Part shown: positions 32,040 to 45,140 of the stretch, piece by piece
Position numbering within the stretch: position 1 is the stretch's first letter
Layout: the number at the start of each line of letters is the position of its first letter
Origin: Phanerochaete sordida
Lineage: Eukaryota > Basidiomycota > Agaricomycetes > Polyporales > Phanerochaetaceae
Length of the DNA: 64,000 nt
Direction: 5' to 3'
Assembly (NCBI GenBank): GCA_019973155.2
Contig: BPQB01000029.1
Location: 1 to 64,000, forward strand
Translations under genes and position numbers: made by a program
The notes under the pieces: generated by a model
What the model was told of the DNA's origin: nothing
The model's input: only the letters and a program-made list of their open reading frames with translations
The model's database searches: none

Positions 32040-34277
32040 ATGTCAGCTCCTTCTCCTGCTATGGATCATGCTCTTGACGACAAAGTCAAGCAGGGCGCCT
32101 TCGTGGACAGCGATGACGCCGCGAGCAGCATCCTCGACGACGACCGCGTGCTCCAGGAGATCGGCTACAAGCCGTCCTTCAAGCGCGAGTTCTCCAACCT
32201 CGCCACGGTGCGTCCGGGCGCGCCCACGCTTGCCAGGCAGAACGCTGACGGCCCTGCAGATCAGCTTTGCGTTCAGCATCATGGGCCTCTGCTCGAGCAT
32301 CGCGACGACGTTCAACACCCCGCTGCTGCTCGGCGGGCCCGCGTCCGTGACCTGGTGCTGGATCCTCGGCGCGTGCATGTGCTTCACGCTCGGTGCGTCC
32401 CCGCCCCTCCCGTGCGCCCGCGGCCCCCGCTGAGCCCCCGCGCAGGCGCCAGCATCGCGGAGATCGTCAGCGCGTTCCCGACTTGCGGCGGCCTGTGAGT
32501 GCGCCCGCGGCGTCCCTGCGTCGCATAGTGCCGTGCTGACGTCATGCGCGCGCCAGGTACACCGCGTCTGCGCAGCTGTGCCCGCTCAAGTACAGGCCGA
32601 TTGTAGGATGGACGGTGGGCTGGCTGAACATCCTCGGTGCGTGCTCTGCACCGCTCATATGAAACGCAATTCACCGAATGCTCGCAGGCCAAATCGCCGG
32701 CGTGTCCTCGACCGAGTTCGGCCTCGCGAACATGATCTGGGCCGCCGTCGTCGTCGCGAAGCCCGACTACGAGATCACGGCCGGCAAGACCGTCGGCGTC
32801 TTCGTCGGCCTGCTCGTCTTCCACGGCCTCCTGGTGCGCCCTCCCCCCATCCTTCCTTCCCCCGTGCTCAAGAAAACGTAGAACTGCCTCGCGACGCGCT
32901 GGCTCGCACGCCTCACGACGGGCTTCGTCTTCGTGAACCTCGGCACGACCTTCAGTGCGTCCCGCGCGTGCTCTCGGCTGTCGCTGTGCTGAATGGGTGT
33001 GCTAGTCATCATCATCGTGCTCCTCGCGACGACGCCGCGCGCGGAGATGCACGCCGCGTCGTACGTGTTCGGCTCCGCGGGCTTCGTGAACCAGACCGGC
33101 GGCTGGAACGACGGCATCGCGTTCCTGTTCGGGCTGCTGAGCGTCCAGTGGACGGTGAGTCGCGCGCTGTGCATGGTTTGGGCGGGGTGCTGATATGGGC
33201 GGCAGATGACGGATTACGACGCGACGGCGCATATCTCGTACGTGTCCTGACTCGCGCCGTTGCGAGTTGTGCTGACGGACGAGACAGCGAGGAGGTGAAG
33301 CGCGCTGCGTATGCTGGTACGTCGCGCCTACGACCGCATATATGCGCGGTTCTCATCCTTCTGCAGCACCCTCTGCGATCTTCATCGCGGTCATTGGCAC
33401 GGGCCTCATCGGCTGGCTGCTCAACATTGTCGTCGTGCTGTGCTCAGGACCCCTGTAAGTGCTGCGTCTTTGTCGCATTCTTCGAATGGTACTGACCGTG
33501 CGCCCAGTGAGAACCTCCCCGGCCCCTCAGGCTCGGCCTTCCTCGAGATCATGGCGATGCGCATGGGCAAGCCCGGCGCGCTTCTCCTCTGGGTACGCCC
33601 CCCGTCCCGCTCACCACCGCCCCGCTGACCACGCCACAGGCGCTCGTGTGCCTCACCGCGTTCTTCGTCGTGCAGACCGCGCTGCAGGCGTGCTCGCGCA
33701 CGGTGTACGCCTTCAGCCGGGACCACGGGCTGCCGGACCGGGGCTACTTCGGGCGCCTGAGCGCGCTCACGACGACGCCGCTGCGCGCGATCTGGCTCGT
33801 GACGGGGCTCTCGATCCTCCCCGGCCTGCTCGACCTCGCGAGCCCCGTCGCCGCGAACGCCGTCTTCGCGCTCACCGCCATGGCGCTCGACCTCTCGTAC
33901 ATCATCCCGATCTTCCTCCGCCGCTGGTACCGCGCCCACCCCGAGGTGCACTTCCGGCCGGGCCCGTTCTACATGGGCGACGGGCTCCTCGGGTGGGCCG
34001 CGAACGTGAACTGCATCCTCTGGACGCTGTTCGTCGTGATCATATTCGCGATGCCGAACTACCTGCCCGTCACGCCGCAGAACATGAACTACGCGAGCGC
34101 GATCACGGGCGGCGTCGTCATCATCTCGATGTGAGTGCCGCTGTGCATCCCCGGGGCGCGTGCTGACGCGGACGCAGGGCGTGGTACGCCGTCAGCGGCC
34201 GCAGACACTACAAGGGCCCGCTCTCGCTGCTCGCCGGCGCAGACAAGAGCACGAGCGAGAAGATGCACTCCGCATAA
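32040..34277 (+). CDS. APC-superfamily amino acid/choline-type permease, copy 1
   Basis: Thirteen exons by my reading, all GT-AG and in frame, giving roughly 530 residues. After a hydrophilic N-terminus (LQEIGYKPSFKREFSNLAT), about 12 hydrophobic segments follow. The first carries the APC-type unwound-helix region (FNTPLLLGGPASVTW). Family hallmarks include EIVSAFPTCGGLYTASA and SRTVYAFSRDHGLPDRGYFG. Fungal members with this pattern (GABA permease Uga4, choline permease Hnm1) import GABA, polyamines, choline or related amines by proton symport. The substrate cannot be fixed here. The C-terminal tail is short (AGADKSTSEKMHSA). A tandem paralog starts 1.35 kb downstream. Confidence 0.85.
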
Positions 34278-35626
34278 CCCTGCCAACACCTACCCCTGCA
34301 GCCTCCCTCGCCTGCAGCCCTCCGCGGCCTGCCGCCCCCGCTCGCCCGAGCACCCACCCGCTACAGCGCCACCCACATACCCGCCCACCGCCAGATCGTC
34401 AACCGATTGCCCCGCACGCGCCTCACGAAAGCGCCTCACGAAAGTACCCGGCCGCAGCGCGCGGCCGGGCTGTAGTCCTTAACGACCTCGCCCCCGTACA
34501 TTACCGCATGTAGTATTTCTCTCTCTGTTTGCTCTGTATCGGAATTCGTGCTGTGTGTTGTGTCGTGCGCGTGTGCGCCTGCTGGTTCTGAGACCTGAGA
34601 GTTTTGAAGTGAGAAGATGGGCTCGCGCTGGCTGCAGCTGGCTTTGCAGGGTCCGAGGAGATGTACTTGCTGGTGCTGCATAGCGCGGTGACGTCAGAGA
34701 CGCGTCGGGCGCCGGCAACTGCGCCAAGCCGGCCGGCGGCACCGCGTGGCTCGCTTTGCGCCCGGCGGCGGCGAAGGCCTTGTGGCGGCCGCCCTCGCTG
34801 CCGACGGCTTCCTCCCCTCCGTCATCGTCTCGCTCAGCCTCAAGCGAGTCTCGTCGTCGTCTACACTGTTCAGAAGGTCACGCTCAGTCTCCGGCTCATC
34901 GCAGCCCGCCGTCCAGCCACGAACACCACGTTTGCCAAGCCCCCGCGCTCGCCGCCCGCGTCGAGCAGCATGACGCACGCGTACGGCGCCCTGATCAGGG
35001 CGCACGCCGTGTGATGCGCCTGTGCGGACGGGTCCCTCGATCTAGCGCGATTTCACGTGCGCCGCGCTGGAAGTGTGCCGGGCAAAACGGATGGCGCGGA
35101 GGACGCCGCGCCCGCCGACGTCTGCGGCTTTGCTGCTCGCAGCCTCTCGTCACTCTCCCACCTCCAAGCTCCTGCGACTGCGATAAGGACGCGTTCGAAG
35201 CGTGATTTGAGCGACCCTTGGATTCTGGTGCGAAGCCTGTGTCGCGTGCGCGTGCTATCTCGCTGACATGGGAAGCGGCACAGGCATCAGCGGTGACTTG
35301 CAGGCTGTACCACACTCGTGCAGCAGCGACAGGTGCGCTGCGCTCCTCCTTTGCGTCCCCGTGCACGGCTGGGGGAAGCTGATAGCCCCGTAGGAGAAGC
35401 CCGGCAGCGCTCCGCTAGCAGCTGCATATATACCACCTTGTACCACACGCCCCGCGTGCGCGCCAGAAGCTGCGTTCCCCTCCCGCGAAACGAAAACCGG
35501 AACTGTGCGTACTCTCACACGCTACGCGTCAAAGTCGTAGCAGACTCAAGCACGAGACCAGGGCGCACTGCAGCCCAAATAAAGCTTCGATACCAGCGCA
35601 TCTCTTCCACCGACGACCCACGCACG
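34278..35626. other. Spacer between the two permease genes
   Basis: No gene supported. TATATATA at 35426-35433 is about 190 nt before the second permease ATG and is its likely TATA box. Confidence 0.5.
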
Positions 35627-38056
35627 ATGCACGACACGCTCACCAAACACACGGACGACCGCTCGGACTCGAGCACGCTCGCCGATGACGCACTCCTGCA
35701 GGAGATCGGCTACCAGCCGTCATTCAAGCGCGAATTCACGAATCTCTCTACGGTATGTTCGAAGGCTACGTCTGTACCGACGCGCGCGCTGACCTATTTT
35801 CACGCAGATAAGCTTCGCGTTCAGCATCATGGGCCTCTGCTCGAGCGTCGCGACGACGTTCAACACGCCGCTGCTCTTCGGCGGGCCCGCATCCGTTACC
35901 TGGTGCTGGATCCTCGGCTCGTGCATGTGCCTCACGTTAGGTAAGGCTCACATCGTATCCCGCTGCCTTTCTCTGAAGTATGGCTTCCATCTAGGCGCGA
36001 GCGTAGCCGAGATTGTCAGCGCGTTCCCGACGTGCGGCGGAATGTGAGTTGCCTCCCCGGATGTCGCGTGACCGTCCACACTGGCGCATATACCCGCATA
36101 TATCCACACATCTCCTCTCGAAGTCGCTGTCAGCGGAGGCTGACGACGCACTAGATACACAGCGTCTGCAAACCTGTGCCCGCGCCACCTCCGGCCCGTC
36201 GTCGGGTGGATCATCGGCTGGCTGAGCGTGCTGGCCCAGATCGTGGGCCTCTCGTCGAGCGAGTTCGGGCTCGCGAACATGATCTGGGCCGCGGTCGTCA
36301 TCGCAAAGGTGCGCATGGCGCGTCATGCCGAGCACTAGGAGCTCAATGTGTGGACAGGACGGCGACTACGAGGTCACGGCCGGCAAGATCGTCGGGCTCT
36401 GCACCGGGCTGCTCATCGTGCACGGCTTGCTGGTGCGCCCCTTTCTGTTCCACGTCCCAGCGTCGACTCTCATTCTTGCGGCCGACAGAACAGCCTCGCC
36501 ACGCGCCACCTCGCGCGCTTCACGTCCGGCTTCGTGTTCATCAACCTCGGCACGACATTCAGTGTGTTTCTTCGCGCCTTGGCACTTCGGACTGCGCTGA
36601 CGGGGCTCCGCCAGTCATCGTCATCGTGCTTCTCGCGATGACGCCGCGCCACGAGATGCACAGCGCGTCGTTCGTGTTTGGCTCCGAGGGCCTCATCAAC
36701 AACACCCAGGGCTGGAACAGCGGCGTCGCGTTCCTGTTTGGCCTGCTGAGCGTGCAGTGGACGATGACCGTGAGTAGCTCGTCGGTGTCGATCGCTGCTC
36801 GCTGCTGATTATTTCTCAGGGCTACGATGCCACCGCGCATATATCGTAAGACCATGTGCTTCGACACTGGAGCCATTTAATCCTGAAATTTCATGTCGCA
36901 GGGAAGAAGTGAGACGTGCCTCCTATCTTGGTGCGTTCTCTCTGTCTGATTCATGAGTTACGACACTGGGAGTCTGACGTGCTGGCTACCCAGCGCCGTC
37001 TGCGATCTTCATCGCGGTGATAGGCACGGGCCTCATCGGCTGGCTGCTGAACATCGTCCTCGTGCTCTGCTCCGGGCCCTTGTAAGCTGTCCCTCCTCCC
37101 ACCCGCACCGTACCTCACACCGCCCCCAGCGAAAACCTGCCGGGGCCGTCCGACTCGGCCTTCCTGCAGATCCTCGTGCTGCGCCTCGGCAAGCCAGGCG
37201 CGCTCTTCCTGTGGGCGTTCGTGTGCCTGACCGCGTTCTTCGTGTGCCAGACGGGCCTGCAGGCGGGCTCGCGCACGATCTACGCGTTCAGCCGCGACCA
37301 CGGGCTGCCCGACGGCGGCTTCTTCGGGCGCGTGAGCCCCTGGACGAAGACGCCGCTGCGCGCGATCTGGTTCACGACGCTCGGGAGCGTCATCCCCGGC
37401 CTCCTCGCGCTCGCGAGCCCCGTCGCGAGCAACGCGATCTTTGCGATGACGGCGATGGCGTTCGACCTGTCGTACGTCGTGCCGATATTCTTGTACGTCC
37501 TGCCCCCGCTTCTGCGTGGCGCACCGTGCTGACGAGAATGCAGACGGAGAGCGTACAGCGGGCACCCTGAGGTGCGCTTCAAGCCGGGCCCGTTCTACAT
37601 GGGCGACGGCTGGTTCGGGTGGGCCGTGAACGTGACGTGCGTGCTCTGGACGCTCTTCGTCTGCGCCATCTTCTCGATCCCGAACGAGATGCCCATCACG
37701 GGCGACAACATGAACTACGCCGCGGTGCGTGCCTTTTCTATCTGCTCCGCGTGGACCATGGGCACTGATAGCGCGTCGCGGGACAGCCCATCACGGGAGG
37801 AGTCGTGCTCTTGTCGTTGTGAGTGTTGTTATTTGGTTCTTCTTGCAGAATCTTTCTCTGACGTCGTTGCCAGAATTTGGTTCTACCTAGGGTATGTCGA
37901 GCGATATTTCAGATCCCGGAGGCAATCTGACGCCCCGCTCGCAGCGGAAACCGCCATTATCACGGCCCAGCACCGAACGTCGACCTGCAGAGCGACGCGT
38001 CGCCGCGGCTCGACGACGTCAAAGGTGACGACGCCCAGGAAAAAGACTCCGTATGA
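35627..38056 (+). CDS. APC-superfamily amino acid/choline-type permease, copy 2
   Basis: A paralog of the gene at 32040 in the same orientation. The start MHDTLTKHTDDRSDS replaces the longer N-terminus of copy 1; from LQEIGYQPSFKREFTNLST onward the two align throughout. Extra introns split AVVIAK/DGDYEV, PIFL/RRAYSG and the last membrane segment. The end is resolved by two final introns: LSLIWFYLGG joins NRHYHGPAPNVDL and ends DDAQEKDSV at 38056. The tail differs from copy 1, which suggests different trafficking or ubiquitin control. Same predicted role: plasma-membrane uptake of GABA-, choline- or amino-acid-like substrates. Confidence 0.82.
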
Positions 38057-38561
38057 CGCCACGGCTGTACCTCTGTTACTGTACCACAATTCATTCAGCG
38101 AATTCTCTTGGAACGGTACGCCGGCGCTGATAATGCGCGCCGGCCGGGATCGCCCCCCGCGCGCGGCAGCAGTCGTCTTCGGGCTGCGTCGCTGCGGTGG
38201 ATCCTGTTCTGACAGATGGATTCGCATGTCGCGCTGAGACAGGACACGGCTATATATAGCGTGAGACGCCACCGCGACGGTGCGAGCGCGCAAGAGATGC
38301 AACATAGGATATAGGTCATAAGTACAACACGGTGTGGGTAAGTAGGCTGGTGTACACAGCAAGAGGGCGCAGAGCACAAGAAAATCCGTGGTAAGGCTAG
38401 TAGTACAAATGGTAAAGCACACACAAGAGAACAAGAAACAGGACTCAAATGAGGGTGATCGTGATGTTCGCCAGACAACAAGCGGACGCCTGTTGGAGAA
38501 AAGCCCAGGCTCGCACAGCCGGGGCGAGGTGCGGCAGAAAGGCGCACGTTGACGCGTCGTC
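38057..38561. other. Spacer between permease copy 2 and the membrane-protein gene (convergent)
   Basis: The 3' flanks of two convergent genes. No other feature seen. Confidence 0.4.
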
Positions 38562-39643
38562 TCATGGCGCAGGCGTGCGGTCGGGCATGGGCGAGCGCGA
38601 GCGCGAGCGGAGGCCGCCGCGCGAGGGGCTGAGGCCGTACTGGAGCTCGGGGACGGCGAGCGCGCCGCTCTTGGCGTCGGGCTTGGCCTCGTGGTCGTCG
38701 TCGAAGCGCGCGTACGCGCCGAACTTGGCCGCGGAATCGGGCGGCGTCGTCGCCGTGCGGGGCGAGAGCTCGGTGATGTACACCGTGTTCGGGTCGAACG
38801 CGTGGCGCGCTGGCGGGCAGGCCGCGTCAGGGCCGCAGGCGCGCTGCTGAGACTGCGGGACGCACCCTTGCGCGCGGCGCGCTTCTTCCAGACGAACAGC
38901 GCGGCGAGCACGAGCCCCGCGAGCCCGACGACGCCGCACACGGTGCCTGCGACGATTGCGGCGACGTTCTTGTGGCTCGAGCCCGATGCGAGGTCGCTGG
39001 CTGCTGCTGCAGGCACGTCCGGGATGTAATATCTGTCAGACGGCATCAGAAGTATACCTGGCAGCGGGAGCGTGCGAGACGCACACAATGTCGGTGAGGT
39101 GGAGCACGGGCGAGGTCACGCCTTCTTCGTTGCCCGGGAGCGGGGTCGTGCTCACGACGGGGTCGATACCGACGAGGGTCAGCGTAAGGGTGTGCGTGCC
39201 GTTTCCGAGGAACCAGTCGACGTAAAGGTTGCATTCGACGTCGTTCGACCACAGGTTCAGCTCCTGCGGCTCTTGGTCGTCGATAATCATCCCAAGGACG
39301 CCGCTCGCGTTATTCTGCACGCCATACACCTGGATGCGGTCGCCTACGCGACGGCGCGGAGGGCGCGCGAGTGAGCGGCGAGACCTGAGACAAAGTCAAA
39401 GCAGCAGGGCGTACCGACGAAGGTTATCTTTGCGGAAGCGTTTATCGTCGTCGTCCAGTGGTCGACGCCGCCGCACGCGCTGTTGATGCCCGAGCTCCAC
39501 GCTTCCGGTGGGCTGTAGAGCACGTCGGTGTAGAAGTCGATGGAGACGGCTTCCGCAGACTGCGCGGCGGCCCCTGTGAGGAGGTGCGCGGACAGCAGCG
39601 AGAGCAGCGAGAGCAGCACGGCAGGGAGCGGGGCGGGGAACAT
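38562..39643 (-). CDS. Single-pass (type I) membrane protein with signal peptide
   Basis: Four exons in one frame: 39643-39415, 39343-39085, 39032-38866 and 38809-38562, giving 300 residues. The N-terminus is a signal peptide (MFPAPLPAVLLSLLSLLSAH). The outer part of about 180 residues has two Asn glycosylation sequons (NNAS, NGTH) and beta-rich text (THTLTLTLVGIDPVVSTT). A transmembrane helix (VAAIVAGTVCGVVGLAGLV plus ALFV) is stopped by WKKRAARK. The cytoplasmic tail is Ser/Pro/Arg-rich. This layout is common in agaricomycetes and resembles surface sensor or adhesion-like proteins; no specific function is known. The start follows the first ATG; an upstream TTG is not used. Confidence 0.75.
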
Positions 39644-41696
39644 GGCGGCAGCAGCCAAGAGCGGGCTGGTCCCAGGAGGCGGTTTTAGCGGGAGCTAAGG
39701 CGCCGTGGTTGCGTGCGTGCCTCCGTGGGATTCCTTGCCGGGCGCGGGGAGTGAGGGGTGCGACATAGGAAACAGTCTCGCACGCGATAGATAGGGTCCT
39801 CGGCATCAATGACCTCACGTCAGTCTATCACCAGCCCTGTTTTGCCCGGTTCGTGAGACTGCATCTTCTCCTCGTCGTGGCTGTTTTATGGCGGTGTCCT
39901 GCGCGTAGAAGTCAAGAGGAAGAGCGGGGGTTCGCGGTCAGGAGTGTTTCGCGCGGTGACGGTGGTTTGGGAAGAGGTGCGTCGCGCCCTTTGACGCCCA
40001 ACTCTATCGCTTGCGAAGTTCACACCAACTCTCATCCACCCATGTCCGCAGTCAGCGACTCTGTAGGCAAAATGACACTGCAGGGAACACACCTCTCAGC
40101 TATCTGTCAACGAGCACCGCCTCAAGCGGTTGTATGCGTCTCAAAACCTGCCCCTGCGCTGTAATTTGACGCTGCTCCTTGGCTGCTCCACTCCGCCGCG
40201 CACATGTCTCGACCACTTGGCGGTTTTGTACGGTCGCGTCGGCGTTCTCTGACCGGAGCCTTCATGTACGGTCTGAACCTCGTGAGTGTCGCGTAGGACT
40301 ACTGTTCGCCTGTGCGTTGGTGTACAAGGAACTCTAAAAGCTGTGAGAATGCGAGAGGTGAGTATGGAAATAGCAGCAACGTTGGCTCTAGGCTCACACG
40401 CTCTGCAGCAGAGCAGGGCAGTCCGTCGGAAAGTGCGAGCTTGAACAGGGCATCCAGCGTTATAACGTTCAGTGGCTGTAAGACGGCTGCCACACAATCT
40501 GACCATGCATCTCTACTCCTCCTCCGCATATAGCCACGCATCCAAGACCTGGAAGTCCCGTCTGGTTTCGAGATGCGTTCCGTGCCTGGACTCAGCCTCA
40601 TGTCAGAAAGCAAATGCGATAGATGTGCACCGCGGCACTGTTAAACGCTTTCAAGGTGGCATCCGGAAGCGCAGAATGGTATCGGGCCGCGACATAACAC
40701 GCCGGCCGTGGCCACAAGGCTCCTCCAATGTACGCCACTCAGGGTCTTGCCCCCAGATAGCTTGGTCTTGGCATAAAGACACCAGGTGCGCCTCGTGTGG
40801 CGCACTTTGTTCTGCACAAGGTTGCTGACCACAGTATCCAAGGATCCGTGCTGCTGCTGCGCTTGATAGGTTCTTTGAGTTACACGTGTAGGAGCACTGG
40901 CATCAGGATATCCAGGGACTTGGTGGCAAGGGGTACCTGCGTAGATGTGCATGCAGAAGACGCATGGTGGTGGTGGTGGACGTGCTCGAAAGGATAAACG
41001 TGAGGAAACTTGAAAATAGTCCATTGTTATCTCACCCCACTTTGTCTTTCATCGCGCCAGCTTCCAGACCCAATGCTTCGAAGCCTGATTGACAGCCAGG
41101 AAGTGCCGTCAGTGAAGATGTCATACATTTATCAGGGAAAGGGCCTCTTCGCCGCTAAATCTCCCGACGCCGGGACCCCCAAGCATTCACCAGGGCTGCA
41201 TCAAAATGTGGCCAAATCAAGACAACGGAGTGGTTACTCCTTCACTTGCGTCGTAAAGGGCAGACATGAGTACAAGCCGATATTAATTTCTCGATGAAGC
41301 GCACGCTTAACTTTGTGTTTCCTCCAATGTTGTGCAGTGCGAAGCGAGTGGCAAAGTGGCCACGTATGTGCAATGCGCAGAACGACCGAATGCGTCTGTT
41401 CAATGATCGGCCACTGCGCAGGCTTCGACGATGTCACGCTCGGCAACGTCCGCAACGTTTAAAAGGCACCTCCAAGCTTGGATCTGCTACCCAACATTTC
41501 CCTCTCTCCACCGTCGACTCTCCTCTTAGACCGGTGCGCTGCGCGTACCTCCACCACAGGCTCTACACGATCTCTCACGTTCTCATTCACCACTGGAACA
41601 GTTTCGTCTTTCTTGTCTTAGCCTTCGTATCCCTTTGTTGTGGAGCAGCCTCTGTGATCAGACTCTAGACTTCTGGTTCGATTTCTTAAGATCTCA
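39644..41696. other. 2-kb divergent intergenic region
   Basis: Promoters of the membrane-protein gene (minus) and of the gene at 41697 (plus). No TATA box is obvious apart from a TTTAAAAG at about 41458. No gene recognised. Confidence 0.4.
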
Positions 41697-42737
41697 ATGG
41701 CGACACCGGCGACTGGCATTGCCTACTCTACCTCCTGGAACAACACTCTCGCGTCTACAAGACCCGGAAACATGTCTACGGCCTCTCAGCCTGAAGATGC
41801 GCTGCTAGCGCGACCCGTGACGACACCTCTCAGGCACGCTGGACCGTCTCTGGAACAGATCGCGGCGAGGGTCGTCGCCAGGAAGCAGCAGGCCGCCCTA
41901 CGAGACGCCGAAAACGTAGCATCGCGCCTGGACGGAGTCTTGACGTCGATGCTGAAAGGCTATCTCCTGTCAGACAGCCGGTCGGGGTCGGACATCGCGC
42001 ATGGTGCGTCTCCAAACTTCGTGCCAACGTTATGTATGCTCACCGGTCCAGGCCCGCGACAAGCCCTCGCTCCACTGCAGAACACTACTCCCACACGCAC
42101 GCCGACGCACACGCCGCGCTCGATCCTCAAGCAAGGCGGCTCGCGCGGCAAAAAGCCCTTCCCTGCGTCCGTCTCGTGGTCCGCCGAGACACGCGTGCAC
42201 CCGGTGCCGCCGCGCTCGCCCTCCGACGCGCCGCTGCCGCCGCTCACCCGCTTCGCGAGCACACGCGAGCACGCGCGCCGCGAAGTCGTCTACGAGACCG
42301 CCCGCCCGAGCTACCCCTGGCACCTGCTCCGCTCGCGTGGCGACCGCATCGCGCTCGGGGCATCCTTCGCACGCGCGGATCTGCCGCCGGTGAGCGCGGA
42401 CGAGTTCGCGTACGCGGTGCGGTACCTGGCGGGGCTCGTGCCGCTGCCGTCGCTCCCGCGCACAGGCCCCGTGACCGCGTTCGGGCAGCTCGACCTCGAC
42501 GTCTCGCTCTCCTCGTCCTCGAGCTCGATCGCGTCCGCCTCGAGCGACAACACCGACGTGCTTGGACCGGCTCTGCACACGCGCAAGTCTCAGATGCGGC
42601 TCCGAGGCGACGCTCCGACCTTTCTCCCCGCGGCCCTCGCACGCGCTCCCGCGGACGGCTGCGCTGGCGAGCCCCGCCCGACGGCGCCGGCGCCCGGGCC
42701 TTGCTCCGCGCCCGTGCTCGCTGACGCCACGTCGTAG
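41697..42737 (+). CDS. Hypothetical disordered protein
   Basis: A single-exon frame of 346 residues (MATPATGIAYSTSWNNT). It is Ser/Pro/Ala/Arg-rich. A helical patch lies at about residues 50-90 (LEQIAARVVARKQQAALRDA), and a more ordered block at about 215-260 (YPWHLLRSRGDRIALGASF, ADEFAYAVRYLAGLVPLP). A Ser run precedes the C-terminus. An alternative donor near 42003 could create an intron. No family recognised. Leader length and a well-placed ATG argue that it is real. Confidence 0.55.
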   Translation: MATPATGIAYSTSWNNTLASTRPGNMSTASQPEDALLARPVTTPLRHAGPSLEQIAARVVARKQQAALRDAENVASRLDGVLTSMLKGYLLSDSRSGSDIAHGASPNFVPTLCMLTGPGPRQALAPLQNTTPTRTPTHTPRSILKQGGSRGKKPFPASVSWSAETRVHPVPPRSPSDAPLPPLTRFASTREHARREVVYETARPSYPWHLLRSRGDRIALGASFARADLPPVSADEFAYAVRYLAGLVPLPSLPRTGPVTAFGQLDLDVSLSSSSSSIASASSDNTDVLGPALHTRKSQMRLRGDAPTFLPAALARAPADGCAGEPRPTAPAPGPCSAPVLADATS

Positions 42738-45140
42738 CGTGTGCGCCACACCTGGGGCCTCCCCGCATCGCCGTGGGGTGGGAGCCGCGTTGGGCAGTCA
42801 CGCTCGCCCGGAGCTTGGGCTGATTGGCTTTGCGGGCGCCCCGTCTGTCGTTCGTTGATGTATGCGGTGCACGGAGATGGGTTCGTGATATATGAGTTTG
42901 CCGGGCGGATGCTTTGTGTGCTATCCCCATGTGTGCAGGGCCGAACTTGGCGTGACGGTGAGGCATCCCAGAAATCTGAACGATGTTGCGTGGGTCCTGA
43001 GCTGGAGACCCGATGTTGTCCGAAAATCTTGACATGACCTTTGACGAAGGTCAGGCGGGCTGTCGCGACCTCGCTGAGCGTGGTGAGAGGAGGAGGAGGA
43101 GCCTGGGAGGGGTCGGAGCTTGGATTGTTTGAGCGTCCGCCGCGCGTGGCGAGTCTCGCGTGAGTCGCCTTGCGAAGATCTATACGGATTCGCAGCGAAC
43201 TCAAAGGCTGCGCAGCCGTACAGCTGGTGAGTAAAGTGCACGAGGTGTAACCATGCTCACATAAGAGCCCTGTGCGCCGTTACTCGCCTGAATGACAACT
43301 TTGATTCAACTTAGATGGACTCGGTGACGCTCTCTTCAAGCAACTGACGAGTGGACGGTCTGCTTCGGTGCATACACCTTGCAGAATGGACTTGAGACCA
43401 TTTCTACACCGGCATAGAACAAGTTCCTACCTACCAAGGATCATGACGGTCAGCCGATACAACCTGAAATCTTATTCCTAGACACATCAGCGAAGGCAGC
43501 GGTCTTGGTTGGTGAGCTACCCTTCCGCTTACGAAGGGAAGAAGGCGAATCTTATCTCATCTAAGCGAGTCTTACATGAGTGTGTAACCCGGACGGCTTT
43601 CAGCCAAAAGGGTGGAGAAGGTGTGCACGCCACCTGGGTCCGCCGGCAGCTGTAGTCGCGTGCGGGTGCGCGTAATCCGGGAGGCGCCGCCGGACCTCGC
43701 TGCCCTTGCGCTCGCCTGACGTGCGCGGTGCGTGCTGGGATGTGCTTCTGCTGGGCCGTGCTCCGACGCGTGCCCTGCTGGGCCTAACTCCGGCGACCGA
43801 AACCGCGTCGGAGCGATGGCAGCGAGCCTCGTGCGCGTTTGGCCGCTCGTCGCCACCCGAGGGCGCCTTCGTGGCGGGTGCGGCGGCCGTGTTATTGTGT
43901 CGATGGTGCCCCAGAGGACGTTCTGGCCCGCGCCGATAGCAGCAGCTCCAACGGTCGCAGCAGGGGACGGTCTGGACCAGCGCAGCCGGAATGGAGCCAG
44001 CGGAAAGTGTATCTCGCGTGGCGGTAGGCGCCAGGCGCTGCCAGGCGCCGCCGCTTCGCCGGGAATTTGGATTCGCACCAAGAAATCTGCCACCCTGGCC
44101 AAAGCCCGCAAAACGACCGCCAGGCCAGCGCACGCGGCGGCGTGAGGTGCAACAGGCGTTCTGGTGATCCATCTGACACACTGGAGCTGCCAGGTAAGGC
44201 CTAGTCGGTGGGCAGCGCGGCCGTTCTGCGACCTCGCGAGGCCGCACCGTCACCCGTTTCGCGGTTTCTGATAGGTTTCCCTGTTCGTGATGCATTCCAG
44301 GACAAGCTTCGACGGGGGCGGCTTCGGTGGAAAAATGCATCCGCGACGCGCCGCAAGAGAGAACAGTCGCACCGCCGAGACAGCCTTGTGTACCGCCCCC
44401 GCTCGCCTCCGTGACTCCTATTCTTCCTTGGACGCGTTCTGCTCCTCCCAGGCACGCCGCGCGGTGCGGTTGAAAATACGTGGAACCCGACAGAACGCGC
44501 GATAGAGGCGATAACGATGGCTCGCGCCGGAGCCGCGATGGGGGCCGTGTTTGGGCGGAGCCTTCGCCAGCGTTCGCCACACCTCCCCGGCGCGTGAAAC
44601 GCCCGCCGTTGCGAGCGTCGGTGGGCGAGTGGGGCCCGCTGCTACCTCCGTTGCCATTCGTAAGTGCGTTGTCGAGTGGCCCCTTACTGACAGACGAGCT
44701 GACTCAGCGTCGGGCAGGCAACAGTCAGGCAGGCGCGGGGCGGGGCGGGTGAGCGAGGCGGATTACGCGGCCCAGAGCGGGTTAGCGTGTGCGTTGCCCC
44801 ATCTCGCCGTCATGTTTACGTCGCTGCCGGGAACGTCGAGGCGTCCGCGGGCCCTGGTTGGCCGCTGCCCATCTGCCTCTGAATCTTCCCGTGGCAGTGC
44901 CGCAGCCAACAGGCGCCCGGCGTAAATCCGTCGTCGGCTGACCCCTAATGCGCTCCCCGATTTGGACGCGTAACCGCTTTGCCGAGGCGTTGGTGTGTCC
45001 GCAACTGCACGTCCCCTCCGCAGGGCCCAGGCCTGACTCAGCCCGCGCCCGCAACCGCCCAGCCGCCGCCGCACTATAAGTACCCGCCCGCGCATCCGCT
45101 GCCGCTCATCTTCCTCCCCACTCGCCCGCCACACGCAACG
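42738..45140. other. 2.4-kb intergenic region
   Basis: Very GC-rich, with many overlapping frames on both strands but no coherent splicing or domains. The right end holds the TATAAG box (45075-45080) of the next gene. Confidence 0.45.

Noticed and set aside
43572..44925. Long open frames in the GC-rich gap between 42.7 and 45.1 kb.
   Set aside because: They overlap on both strands, have no consistent start or splice sites and no recognisable motif.
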